64,000 nt of DNA from Manduca sexta (GCF_014839805.1 NC_051115.1:682001-746000); one strand, 5' to 3'. Shown: positions 10,008-20,790, counted from the first letter of the stretch. Translations and numbers: made by a program. The notes: generated by a model from the letters alone, not told the origin.

Positions 10008-10160
10008 AATGAAATGAAATGATTTATTTGAATCCGTAAAATGTTATACATTATTTAGATTCCGTCAATATTAACCATCAGTTCGGAAAGCAGTTTTCAC
10101 CAGAGAAGGACTGGCAAGAAACTCTGGTGTTGCTCTTTTCAAAATCAGTTTAAGGTTCGA
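10008..10160 (+). repeat. Probable LINE 3'-end remnant
   Basis: Contains TTCGGAAAGCAGTTTTCACC and ACTGGCAAGAAACTCTGG, strings I associate with a widespread lepidopteran retroelement 3' end. There is only one copy here, so the call rests on memory. Confidence 0.4.
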
Positions 10161-10375
10161 CCTACCCATTCCCTTTTAGGGTTCGAAATAGGAAACAAAG
10201 GCTGGATCGTCGCCCTTTAGTGAATCGATCGCGCCTGTTCTAGACGGGGGTAATGCTTGCCTTCGGGATTAAAATTTAAGGTATTAATATGTATTCGCGT
10301 CGTTGGTTCAGTGGTGAACGTCGGCTGTGGCTGGGGCTCTGGGTAATGGATCAGAACTATTCGATGTTCCGCAAA

Positions 10376-10642
10376 AATGGGCCAGTAGACTCCTCTACTA
10401 CTGAGAGGGATTAGGCCTTAGTCCACCACGCTGTAGTGCGAAGACTTCACATTCAAAACTCCTATAGAGAATTCCTCAGGTATGCAGGTTTCATCACGAT
10501 GTTTTCCATCACCGTTAAAGCAAGCGATAATTCACAAATACTTACACTTTAGAAAAAGTCAGAGGTGCGTTTGGGTTTTGAACCTGCGGACATTCGTCTC
10601 GGCAGTCCGTTCCACAACCAACTAGGCTATCGCGGCTGTTTC
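10376..10642 (-). repeat. SINE A, tail-truncated
   Basis: The extreme tail is missing. The body and head are present, ending in the reverse complement of GCGATAGCCTAGTTGG near 10636. Confidence 0.85.
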
Positions 10643-10805
10643 GTGTTAGTATGTAAATAAGAAAATTCGTCACCGCACAAAAAATTATGACTACATATAT
10701 ATTTATAAGTGTTACATATGTGTTTTCTCAAACAAGCTTTTGAATGCGTACATTTATATTCATACCTATATAAATAATAATTATTAATTAGCTAATCTCT
10801 CATTT

Positions 10806-11015
10806 TTTTGGGAACGCCAAAGTGTCCCCACTGCAACTGATGGTCCAATAGAATGTCGACTGACGAGAGATGATTACCCCTCAGTCGACACAATTATGCC
10901 TGTTGGACTATACACAGGCTGATCCCGGAACGCGACACGTGGGCCACTATGGTTGTAACACCTTGTGTGGTCGCTATCCGGGCGGATATAATATATATCC
11001 TACCACCAACAAAGC
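10806..11015 (+). repeat. Interspersed repeat K
   Basis: Runs from AGTGTCCCCACTGCAACTGA to GGCGGATATAATATATATCC. About six copies or fragments occur in both orientations. It has no coding content, and its class is unassigned. Confidence 0.75.
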
Positions 11016-11277
11016 CACAATTTCTTTCATACATATCACAAGCTGCGTTAGGTCTCATATACAGCTTGACCAGGAAAATAATAGTCCTTGGAGGCGCCAT
11101 TTTTTGGCAATAGACAATGGTTAAAAGCAATTTTGTAAACACAGCGACTCACCTGGTCATACGACTGTCCTAAATCGTTCATTGACACCGCGCGGGGTGG
11201 TTGACCCCGCGTCACGCGGCCGTAGATTATACCACTATCGCCAATTCGTTAGATTCGTACGTTAATTATGTAAAATT

Positions 11278-11450
11278 ATTTCTTATGTTTACGCGAATGT
11301 TAGACATTATAATTAAACTTTTAAAAACTTTTTTTTTTTTTTTTTTTATTTTCCCTCCGTTGCCACGAAGGCTGCAATGTCTTCGAACCTTCATGAGAAA
11401 ATTAAAATATAAAACAGCTATAAAATCCAAAAAGTTTAATTTTAATGTTA
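11278..11450 (+). repeat. Repeat G
   Basis: Starts with TTTACGCGAATGTTAGACAT, includes a T-run (11330-11347) and CACGAAGGCTGCAATGTCTT. It is a diverged relative of the copies at 11917 and 25170. Confidence 0.55.
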
Positions 11451-11497
11451 ATTATGTAAAGTTAGATAACTAATGTTGATGTTGAAATGCGAATTGT

Positions 11498-11688
11498 TTA
11501 AGCGACATTTTTTTTCGGAAAATTATATCTAATAAAAATGTATAGAAAATAGTGCTGATTTTAAATGTACGAAAGTTAGTGTCGGAAAAGACATTTTCGA
11601 AAAACATTAACTAGTTTAAAAAAGAACATAGGAAAAAGTGCGGAATTTAAATTTTTGAAAGTTAATGTTGAAAAAAAATGTCGCTTAA
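11498..11688. mobile_element. MITE M, longer copy with TTAA ends
   Basis: Terminal inverted repeats TTAAGCGACATTTTTTTTC and its reverse complement at the other end, about 191 bp in all. The termini coincide with TTAA, as expected of a piggyBac-like non-autonomous element. No transposase is present. Confidence 0.7.
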
Positions 11689-11916
11689 GTGGTCAACCGT
11701 CGATGTAATATTATTTGTATTATTAACTGACCATTATAAGTTGACCTGTCATATGTATATAATTACTATTTGATTAAAAAAATATAAAAAAAAAATAAAA
11801 ATGCTTTATTCATACGTAGGTGAACATAGTTACGCTTATGATAAGTCAAGGTACATGAGAATATTTAATTATTACTTAATTAAATTAGCTTATATAAACT
11901 GACTTACTATGGATAA

Positions 11917-12115
11917 TGATTTCTTATGCTTACGCGAATGTTAGACGTTAAAATTTTGCTATTTTTTAGATTTTACCGCGGATTTTATTTTTTAATTTTC
12001 TCCCGTCGTTTCGAAGACTTTGTGGCCTTCGTGGTCACGAGGAGGGGGGGGGGGGTCTTAAAATTGAAAATATAAAAACCGCGAAAGAATCCGGAAAATA
12101 GTTTAATTTTCATAC
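11917..12115 (+). repeat. Repeat G with G-run
   Basis: Begins TTCTTATGCTTACGCGAATG and includes an imperfect inverted pair, CCGCGGATTTTATT and AAAACCGCGAAAGAATCC, around a (G)12 tract at 12044-12055. It may be a palindromic non-autonomous element. Confidence 0.6.
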
Positions 12116-12179
12116 TTACTATGGAGTTAATAGAAAAAATCAATGTACTTTCATACTTTATTAGCGTTGTCCCCAAATA

Positions 12180-12300
12180 AAACGGCGTGTTAACCGTATT
12201 TGTTGCTGTCTGGTTGATCGGTTCTTGGTTCGAATCCCGGGTAGAGCAATATTGAGGTTTACAGCACGATTCGCCCCTATTTTTTTAAGGAGCTTGGTGG
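12180..12300 (+). repeat. tRNA-like SINE fragment
   Basis: Retains a B box (GGTTCGAATCCCGGG) in a decayed SINE context. A paired A box or acceptor stem is not evident, so it is not a tRNA gene. Confidence 0.45.
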
Positions 12301-13560
12301 ATATTTCAAGACTATGTCGCTCCGTACGTCCTTTTTTACCCTTGCCTACTTTTGATATTTGATTTGAAGAAATTGAATGGCACGGGATTTAGGGATATTT
12401 GTTAAAAAAAATTAGGCTTGAGCGTTCATGAGATCTAAGCCGATATCTTGGTGTTTGTGCTTATGTACCTTCGAAAAGGGTAAAGAGCGATGATATGTTT
12501 CAAAATATCGTGTTATCGTGTTTGTTTTCAACTTTCGTAATACGCAATAGTACAAAGGTTGATATTTTTAGGTCATTTAACACAATCAAAACCTGTTTTA
12601 ACTCTGATTAACGATGATTGTCGCGGTTTAATTTGTACATTAGATACACGGTGGTCGGCCATTCAGAGAATGTTATTTTAAATTTCGATTATTATTTAAA
12701 TTGAGAACAGCGCCATCTGTTTTTGGATAACCCTAATCTGTGACTGGTACTGAAAAATAATATAGTTATCTACTTTCTCCTGACTTATTTGAAAAAACAT
12801 AATTTTGCAAACACCATTTAAACTTGTAATAGTATAAGTATATATTTCGGTGAACAATTGTATGTAAAACAGTTTTTTACAGAACTCTATTTAAACCATT
12901 TATTTCCTATACATATAAAAATAAAAAGAAATGTTTAAAAAGCAAACAGTTACAAAACTAGGTATGCAACGGATTTGTTGTAATTTGTAGTAGCAAAGCT
13001 ATACCAGCTCAATATACGTTTGTTAAAGAGCACTTATTGTCAGCAACATTCACAACTATTCGTTGGTTCACAAACTTATAAATGTCACGCGTAAATTAAA
13101 TTGGCCACGATGTTCTAATGTAAACAAATTACTTATTAGAAATGCACAAAACAAACTTATAGGATATAAACAGTCGCACGACACCTATTAGGAAAATACG
13201 CCGCAATTTAATATATCTAATACAAATGTTTACACATCGAAACAGCTGTTTATGCAAACATAATAAGATTTGGCGATTGAACACCTGATTTGGAAACATA
13301 ATTTTTAGTCACAGGTTAGTTCCCACTTAATTTATTATCTGTGACAAAATAAAATGGCTGTCTTTTTAGGGAGGATTATATATTGACTTGAGATATTTGT
13401 CATCGGCCTGTTACGATTGCCAGTACACAAATTCATAGCCGCACATATTTTATTGTAGTATGTGCACGAGAATACTTAATATAATTTATAATCAATATTA
13501 GAAGCTATAAAACTCAATTTAAACTTATACAAAGTGCTACAAAAACATCCACAGACAAAC
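12301..13560. other. Unique AT-rich intron 1 sequence
   Basis: No repeat family or coding exon is recognised. One GCGCCATCTG motif occurs at about 12711. It is one of the longest repeat-free stretches in intron 1. Confidence 0.4.
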
Positions 13561-13570
13561 AGTATATCTG

Positions 13571-13640
13571 TATCTATATATAAAGGTTAGTCACGTGTGA
13601 CAGCGCGGAAAGAGGACAGCTATATATAGCACACGTGGGA
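13571..13640 (+). promoter_or_regulatory. ARE core with paired E-boxes and TATA
   Basis: Within 70 bases: TATATATAAAGG (from about 13575), CACGTG at 13592-13597, GTGACAGCGC at 13597-13606, which fits the antioxidant response element core RTGACnnnGC, and a second CACGTG at 13632-13637. CncC-Maf heterodimers bind ARE cores and bHLH dimers bind CACGTG. The extended 5' half of the ARE consensus does not match. A stress-responsive intronic enhancer or internal promoter with autoregulation is inferred. Confidence 0.45.
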
Positions 13641-13819
13641 TTGAGTGAAATGGAAGTAATATGACGGATTTGAACTTGCAGCTGAAGCGAGTAGGCGTAG
13701 TATACAGATTTAGTTTACGAATTTTGACCTTGCTAGGCCTTGACCGCCGGTGACCTTGTTGGCCGGAGTGCTAAAACCTCGTTTTTTTCTTAAACATGTT
13801 TTTCTAGAACAATCTATTG

Positions 13820-14290
13820 CGGTCGCACAACGCCATCTGTTAATATTTTCCGGTACTATACATTTCAGGTTTTCCTTCTAATTATTAATATTTCAGTTAC
13901 AAAGATGTAAAAAAATAATAGTAATTTGCAACCAACTAGCAATGTTACGGTTTGATATTTTTCTTATTGGTTCTGGTCACGGTATATCGTGTTCTCGTTT
14001 AGAAGCAAATGGTGTTAATTTGTGCAAGCAGCGACATCTATTGTCGAGTAGCAGAGGTGTGAGAAGTTCTCAGTTCCCAGTAACAGTAACAGATGGCGCT
14101 GTTCTCAATTTCTTAGTTTGCTGGTACAAGTAATAGATGGTGCTGCTATCAATATTTTTTGTTATGAACTGATAGATGGGGACACATAGGTCAATTACTA
14201 GTGAAACATTGATTTCTAGATGGTTATATATAATCATAGATGGTGTTAGTAGACACGCACCTGTTTTCTTTCTTTTTTTTTTATCAAATC
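13820..14290 (+). other. Cluster of AGATGG(C/T)GCT-like motifs
   Basis: Related words recur: ACGCCATCTGTT (about 13830), GACATCTATTG (14033), AGATGGCGCTGTT (14091), AGATGGTGCTGC (14136), AGATGGGGAC (14174), AGATGGTTAT (14218) and AGATGGTGTTAG (14239). Later spacing is about 20-45 bases. It may be a decayed tandem array or clustered protein sites. No coding ORF is credible. Confidence 0.4.
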
Positions 14291-14743
14291 GCATAATCTC
14301 AAATCATGCTCATCATTGTCAGCCTTGGAAAGTCCACAATACTCTTTAGTGTGATCAGATTATCAAATTGGCAACGGGCATTGGCTTTAAGACCAAACTG
14401 CCTATTCCTATACCTTATTTTCGGGACATAGAAATTTGAAAGAATTTAAGTAATTTGTCATAATTTAACCTTTATAATTTCTTTAAAGTGTTCGACATAG
14501 TCTTCTCGAAGAATTTAAAAGTTTACACCTACATAATGTTACCTTTAGGAATCAAGATTCCGCCTTGTTTGCCGTTTGTATATCGTAAATAACTCTTAGT
14601 CATGCTTAATTTTTAATTACTAATCAATGATTCATACTTACAAATAATAATACATTGATACCTAGGTTAAACTGTTAGATAAACAAATTATAGCATACAA
14701 AGATCGTGTACCTTTGTATTCATGAAATAAATTTCAAAATTGT

Positions 14744-14975
14744 AAAACTGACTGCCTGGGTGGTGTAGTTGTACTACACGCGTGGCACGACAGCGCTCTG
14801 AGATCAAGGGTTCGAAGCCCAGGTGCAGTGATATTTGGGTTTTTCTGCTCAGTATCAGCCCGGAGTCTGAAATTTGCGCCTGACATGGCGATAGGCTCGC
14901 ATATCACATCATGGGACGGAACACACTTGGCGAAAAGTGAGTGCCCTAGTTGCGCTTCTGAATACTCCTTAATAA
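14744..14975 (+). repeat. SINE I (tRNA-derived)
   Basis: Head TGGGTGGTGTAGTTGTACTA, degenerate B box GGTTCGAAGCCCAGG, then CAGTATCAGCCCGGAGTCTG and GATGGCGATAGGCTCGCATA-like body. It is 3'-truncated compared with 28165. An ORF of 65 codons inside it is fortuitous. Confidence 0.82.
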
Positions 14976-15057
14976 TTACCTCATATTATTATTTACAATA
15001 TGATTGTTTTTTCATTAACTTATAAATATATCGTTATTTGTGCAACCTTCACTAAAA

Positions 15058-15288
15058 TGGGTCTTATTTTATATACTGTCCCACTCCTGCACTGCTCTTA
15101 GCGGGATTAGGCCTTAGTCGACCACGCTGTAGTGCGGATTGGTAGACTTCACACACCTTTAACACCCATAAGGAAGTTCACACATAACTTTATTTTAGAA
15201 AAGTCACATGTGCGTGCCCTTGGTTTCTGAACCTGCGGACATTCGTCTCACCAGTCCGTTCCACTCCCTACTAGGCTATCGCCGCTTT
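15058..15288 (-). repeat. SINE A, internally deleted
   Basis: Tail and head are present, but the middle of the body between the TTCACACACC block and the CACACATAACTT block is mostly gone. Confidence 0.8.
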
Positions 15289-15424
15289 CTTACATTAATG
15301 TATATTCCTATTTATTCCCATTTTAAAGGGCATCTCATGATTATTCATATCTCATACATAAGTATCAATGTGTTTCAATAAAATGCAATCAAAAAGCTGT
15401 CAACTACACGAATGTATTCGAAAA

Positions 15425-15810
15425 AAAAATTATCCCGCTGTGTTGCGGCGCTCAGACCCCTAGCGGGTATCTGTTTGGCGGGAGAAGAAGACTCGCAAAT
15501 GATTTTTGACGTTATTACAAGACAATAGAGTATATATTAGTGCAAGTGATGCGTGATATAAATCGTTACGTCATTAAAAAGTTCGTGTAACTTCGATATT
15601 TGAATTTTCGAATCGAAATCGATCTTTATTGCTGTCGGTATAGGATTATAGACTTTGTGTATGGCGGTTAGAGACGAAGTTTGGTTTGAATGTGTTTATT
15701 CTTTTTTCAATTTTATAACCGGCCAGCGGTATAGTCATTTACGAAGAGATTAGTTATTAATTCTGTATTAAGCCAATTAAAGATGGCGGTATTAATAAAA
15801 ATAAAACTTG
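15425..15810. promoter_or_regulatory. Unique intron 1 block, possible enhancer or promoter
   Basis: Repeat-free and locally GC-rich at 15433-15500 (GCTGTGTTGCGGCGCTCAG). It carries GTTACGTCA (about 15567) and a YY1/Pho-like AAGATGGCGG at 15780-15789. Function is inferred only. Confidence 0.3.
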
Positions 15811-16045
15811 TTTCCTGATGTTTATGTATTAAATTTGACAATCGATTGATTTATATTATGTATTGTAGGTATATTTAATTTATTTCGTATCATTCACTTG
15901 TTGGTTATTTTATAATCTGTTGCAATTTCCCGCTATTACTAAAGTCAGTTTGACATTAAATATTACTTATTTGTTTTTTAATTTAAATTGTTATCGACAT
16001 GTTAATTAAGATTGTCTTTCATTTATATTGCGTCAAATATTACAT

Positions 16046-16413
16046 TTAAGGTGGTAGCTCAAGGTCCATTTTCATACATTTTGTTTCGGCTTTAATCTGG
16101 GTAACTAAACAAGTATTGGCAAGTAAAGAATTTAAATTCACGTCTAGTTAGTGATTAATTCTCGCAGTTGAAAGAAAAACGTAAAAATAATTAATAATCA
16201 TGGATATTTCTGCCTTTAAAATTTCGTCATATTAAATTTTAAAGGCCGAAATATCCATGATTATTAATTATTTTACGTTTTTCTCTTTCAACTGCGAGAA
16301 CTAATCACTAACTAGACGTGAATTTAAATTCTTTACTTGCCAATACTTGTTTAGTTACCCAGATTAAAGCCGAAACAAAATGTATGAAAATGGACCTTGA
16401 GCTACCACCTTAA
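16046..16413. mobile_element. Fold-back element with 180-bp inverted arms
   Basis: Left arm 16046-16224, loop CGTCATATT (16225-16233), right arm 16234-16413. The arms differ only at a few places (one A/G, one T/G, and two one- or two-base indels). Both ends read TTAAGGTGGTAGCTC, so TTAA flanks the structure as a piggyBac-style target duplication would. It contains no ORF. Transcribed in the cnc pre-mRNA, it would form a long, near-perfect hairpin. No other copy occurs in this window. Confidence 0.92.
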
Positions 16414-16582
16414 GTCGCAAATTGTTGCAAAATTTCAAAACTAATTTTATAAGGAACTTGACTGTCAAAATTGACTTTGAAAGTAAATATTGGAGACAAT
16501 ATAATTATTATTTGAGATTCATTAGATTTATAAGTACTGCTCATGGCTCCGTTTGAAGACCTCTCCCCGGAAAATAGTCTAT

Positions 16583-16910
16583 AATAATAATAATAATATC
16601 AGCCCTGTATTATATACTTGCCCACTGCTGAGCACGGGCCTCCTCTACTACTGAGAGGGATTAGGCCTTTGTCCACCACGCTGTTGTGCGGATTGGTAGA
16701 CTTCACACACCTTCGAAATTCCTATAGAGAACTTCTCAGATGTGCAGGTTTCCTCACGATGTTTTCCTTCACCGTTAAAGCGAACGATAAATTCACAAAG
16801 AATACACACATGATTTATAGAAAAGTCAGAGGTGTGTGCCCTTGGGATTTGAACCTGCGGACATTCGTCTTGGCAGTCCGTTCCACACCCAACTAGGCTA
16901 TCGCCGCTTT
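16583..16910 (-). repeat. SINE A, full length
   Basis: An (ATA)n-like tail starts at 16583 and the head ends at about 16910. Very similar to the copy at 47015. An ORF of 92 codons across it is fortuitous. Confidence 0.9.
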
Positions 16911-17221
16911 TCTATAATAATATAATCCAAGAAATTTTAAATCGTATCCAAATATGTGTAGCGTTAACTTCTAACAAACAGGAACATCACACTTTTGCAT
17001 TTATAATATTAGTAAGAACCAAAGACATTAAACTATATCTTTAAATTAGTTTTCAAATTCATTTTCTGTCAGATCTAGCGAATGTAAAGTTTTACAAATA
17101 ATGTTGTATGCACCTGTAAAGGTTTATCACCTAGTATAAGAAAATTCATTGTATTAGTTGTAAGGTTATAGTGGTAACCCGATGGTCTAACTATTGAATA
17201 AATAAAATAAAATAAAAATAT

Positions 17222-17505
17222 TGAGTTATAGAGCGAACATCAGGACCTTTTTGCTCCAAAAGTTATTACTAATTATTAAGTCGCTGTCTTATTTGAAATG
17301 TCCGTCAAGATGTCACAGCGCCCTTAGATATTAATACAAAAATATTTACAGAAAATATGTTAATATTCGCATAGAAATGACGATATGAAAAAAATATAAA
17401 GTATTTTATTGATGTTTTGCTACTACACAGTATAGAGTGAGTAACCATCACATAAGCGCAATTTTTTTGTATAACAATCTTCCCAATGTCCGCTATATAT
17501 AATCT
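17222..17505 (+). mobile_element. MITE Q, uninterrupted copy
   Basis: Ends GTTATAGAGCGAACATC and TGTCCGCTATATA form imperfect terminal inverted repeats. This copy supplies the empty sites for the Helitron insertions at 22885 and 24731. Confidence 0.7.
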
Positions 17506-18223
17506 TAAAACTCTTTGAATTTAAATTATTATTTATTAATTTACATTCCTTAAAAATGTTTAAAGAAACGCTTAATAAAAATTTCCCGCTGAATCTAATT
17601 TAAAAAATAATTTCCTTTCATTCCATTACACCTTAAAAAAATACCAAAGACAATAACATAAAGTGTACAGTTTGTCTACATTTGTCTATTCTCACATTTA
17701 GCGTAGATGGGACTGATCTCGTTGGAAGAGATTTGAAATGATAACACGCATTACAACTGCCATTTCCAAGATGGACGCGTGAGATATATTTACCGCTTTT
17801 TGTAGTCATAACAGTTTTTGTTTTAAAATATTGACTCTATATCAATTCCGCTCACAGAGAAGATGTTTTGGAGGAATTTGATAATGTCTGTCGAATTCTA
17901 TCTTGCTTATGGTCTTAGATGAACTATTAATAATATTGAAATAATTATAGATTTAGAATTATAACATAGAGTATGCATATGAACACTTCAATTATAATTA
18001 TATCGGTATAATGGATTGAACAAAAAAAAAATTAACGGTAAAGAACGCATTCTTTTTTTGAATTTTATTTTTTAGATATTATTTTTTTTTTTTTTTAAAT
18101 ATTATACCTATTCCATTTTTGAATTTTATATTTTCAAATACAGATAGATACAAAGGTTTATCATTTTTTCCCTAACTCGATAAATTTGAATATGAGTAAA
18201 TTTAACAATGTTTTTTTTTACAG
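17506..18223. other. End of intron 1, AT-rich
   Basis: AT-rich sequence with an extended T-tract ending in the acceptor TTTTTTTTTACAG at 18211-18223. No repeat or ORF recognised. Confidence 0.5.
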
Positions 18224-18298
18224 GACATGGACCTGATCGAGGTGCTCTGGAAGCAGGATGTGGACATGGGCTTCTCCCTCGAGGATCCTATTCAACCC
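18224..18298 (+). CDS. cnc: CncC exon 2: DLG-type Keap1 motif
   Basis: Exactly 25 codons (residues 352-376), phase 0 at both ends, with acceptor TTTTACAG and donor GTAAGT. The peptide DMDLIEVLWKQDVDMGFSLE matches the Neh2 DIDLIEILW...QDIDLG region of NRF2 and insect CncC, the low-affinity Keap1 site. The DLG core reads D365-M366-G367, so Met replaces Leu. Because the exon is a multiple of three, skipping it would delete the motif in frame, as known for exon 2 of human NRF2. Confidence 0.95.
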
Positions 18299-18460
18299 GT
18301 AAGTTCATTATAGTCCAAATACCATCCTTATTATAATGATTTAAGATGTTAGTTTGCACGAACCTCGTGTAGTTTTGAGGTTTACGAATTTAATTTCTAA
18401 GTCGGTAGTATTTTCTACAATATCGCTCGTTAATTATACTCAAAATAAACTATTTATCTA

Positions 18461-18862
18461 TACAGAGTCATTTTGACATTGCGTTACTAAATGAAACTAT
18501 ATACTCGTCTCCACCTTTGCTGACATTGTGCCAAAAATCATCCATTAATAACGAATATTTTCACCAGAATTCTTGGTTTTAGTTTTCAGATTTTTTGATC
18601 ATTTTGTTATTTAATTAGATGTCGTGTCCGGCAACGTATTTTGACTGAAAGTATGATGTTGCTGCGACGAATTATCTTAGAGTAGTAGTAGTGGCTTTAG
18701 GGCGCGTAAAATTAAAATAACTTTTTATTAATATTTATTTTGTTCGAAACTTACACTTTTTAATTTTACATCTACGGCTCAAGTAACTTACTATAGAGAG
18801 TTATCACTAAGTAGATAAGTATGTGGTTTCAATAAGTAACGCAATGTCAAAATGACCCCGTA
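18461..18862 (-). mobile_element. MITE C, full length, filling most of intron 2
   Basis: Terminal inverted repeats of about 45 bp (start TACAGAGTCATTTTGACATT) enclose about 400 bp with no ORF. Conserved interior: TAGTAGTAGTGGC and GCGCGTAAAATTAAAATAA. It makes up 402 of the 624 intron bases. A TA flank suggests a mariner-like group, but this is tentative. Confidence 0.85.
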
Positions 18863-18922
18863 TAATACTTCAAGGCGTCTAACATAGAACACTTCATTAA
18901 AATTCCAATATTTCATATTTAG

Positions 18923-19081
18923 GAGGGTCCGCAAGCCACCAAGGTGCTTAGTGATGAGATAGACAACGAACTGAAGAAGGCCCAGGAGAACCTGCTGAAG
19001 AAGAAGGATGAGAAGGCGGAGAGGGAGAAAGTAGAGATTGAGAAGGTGAAGGTGTCGCTACTCGACCCGGAAATTAAGGAG
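18923..19081 (+). CDS. cnc: CncC exon 3: lysine-rich linker
   Basis: 53 codons (residues 377-429), phase 0 at both ends, acceptor TCATATTTAG and donor GTAAGT. The charged, helix-prone stretch (DEIDNELKKAQENLLKKKDE and onward) has eleven lysines. It lies between the two Keap1 motifs, the same place as the lysine-bearing helix of vertebrate NRF2 that Cul3-Keap1 ubiquitinates. The equivalent role here is inferred from position and composition. Confidence 0.93.
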
Positions 19082-19754
19082 GTAAGTCGTTAAAAACATA
19101 CGAATCTATGGATTTTTTATTCGAACATTTAAACAGTTCGAAATTTGAAAACTTAATTGATGTTATATTTATCTGTCAAGACAATAGATTTATACATCAT
19201 AGACTATTTAAATAATTTAATTAGGTAATAATTAGTTTCTTTTTATCTAGTAAAAGGAACACTAGTTCGAAATTTAAATTTCAATTGATATTTCTTTTTA
19301 ATGTTTGCAAATTAGTTTAGTTAAAAACGTTACCAAAATAAAATAGAGAAATGATTTACAAAAATATATAACAAATATGTATTTTTTATGATTTTTTTTC
19401 TATTCGTGTGATATACTTGTCGCACTCATAATAAAATAAGGACCCATTCCAAAATTGCCAATTTGTGGGACTCGTCAAACAACCAATTTCTGTTTGCGAC
19501 CTTTTAGGTTTTTCCCTTTTTTTTCATGCTATAAGATTTCATTTTTTACCTATCTTTAATAAGCTCAATTTTATAGCAACTTAAAAAAAGATAGCAAACA
19601 AAATTTAGTTTTCCGACGACTGCCACAAATTAACAATTTTGAAATAGATCATTATTAAGAGTGCGTTGTATGAAAATATTATTTCGTACATGCTAATCTT
19701 CAATACCTAACCCATATATAAAATAGTAGGTTTAATTGAATTATGTTTATGCAG
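19082..19754. other. Intron 3, AT-rich, no repeat recognised
   Basis: 673 bp with consensus ends GTAAGT and TTTATGCAG. It holds no recognised element and is the only intron here apparently free of repeats. Confidence 0.6.
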
Positions 19755-19800
19755 GACGATCCTTGGGCCGGACTATCATACACCGTCGACACTGAGACCG
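19755..19800 (+). CDS. cnc: CncC exon 4: first part of the ETGE motif
   Basis: 46 bp: 15 codons (residues 430-444, DDPWAGLSYTVDTET) plus the first base of Gly445, phase 1 exit at donor G|GTGAGT. With exon 5 it completes E443-T444-G445-E446, the high-affinity Keap1 Kelch-binding motif. Skipping this exon would shift the frame. Confidence 0.94.
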
Positions 19801-20019
19801 GTGAGTGTTCTTCAACATATTTAAAAGAGGAGGGATGAATTATAAAAGTACTCATAAACGTTTTTTATTAATAAGTATTTAATATTAGGAATAATAGTTC
19901 TAAAATAATCCACAAGATGCGAGTAATAGTAAATTTGTATTATTTCACGTTATATTACCCCCTTTAATATCGGAATGTGTGCCGGCAATCCTTTCGATAT
20001 TAAATGGGTTAAAATAGTA

Positions 20020-20282
20020 TTGGGACTGCCGAGACGAATGTCCGCAGGTTCAAAACCCAAACGCATCTGACTTTTCTAAAGTTATGTGTGTATTTGTGAA
20101 TCATCGTTTGCTCTAACTGTGAAGGGAAACATCGAGAAACCTGCATACCTGAGAAGTTCTTTAAAGAATTTTGAGGGTGCGTGAAGTCTTCGCACTACAG
20201 CGAGGTGGACTAAGGCCTAATCCCTCTCAGTAGTAGAGGAGGCCCGTCCAATAGGACAGTATATAATACAAAACTGATATAA
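20020..20282 (+). repeat. SINE A, head-truncated
   Basis: Begins at GACTGCCGAGACGAATGTCC just before the B box and runs to ATAATACAAAACTGATATAA. The preceding 220 bases of intron 4 show nothing. Confidence 0.85.
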
Positions 20283-20575
20283 ATACAATTATATTAAACT
20301 AAAGCAAGCGAAACATTTTCATTATACCTATTGAACTTGCAAATGGTACCACGACTGAAACCCTATATTTATTCTTCAAATCAAACAAAGCGACCCCAAG
20401 TTAAGGGATGATTGCCCCGATACAGTTCCCTATACGTTTCACCCCTATGTATTACATAACGGGCGGCAGCGAGGGTCGGAACGGAAATTGGGGAAGTTTT
20501 TATTGAAATGGGAAGTCGTAGTTTGGAATAAGGCTGTTTAAGATTTTAAAATATTGTAGTTTCTAATGATTACTA

Positions 20576-20790
20576 ACTTTTGCTCGAAACTTCGCTCGCG
20601 TGATCTAATTTCCCGTATACAATGCCTACTATATGAGTTTTCGGTATAAAAAGTAGCCTACGTCCTTCCCAGGGTCTCAGACTATATCAATATAGAATTT
20701 AATCGAAATCAGTTCGGTTGGTGCGTTTATTTCGTAATAATATCTTCAGAAAGTTTTTCAGTTTCAATATTAGTAAGATAGAAGATTTAA
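20576..20790 (+). repeat. LINE-type 3' end (family H)
   Basis: Contains AACTTCGCTCGCGTGATC, GGTATAAAAAGTAGCCTACG and AATCAGTTCGGTTGGTGCG, ending TTAGTAAGATAGAAG. No coding region remains. Confidence 0.55.
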
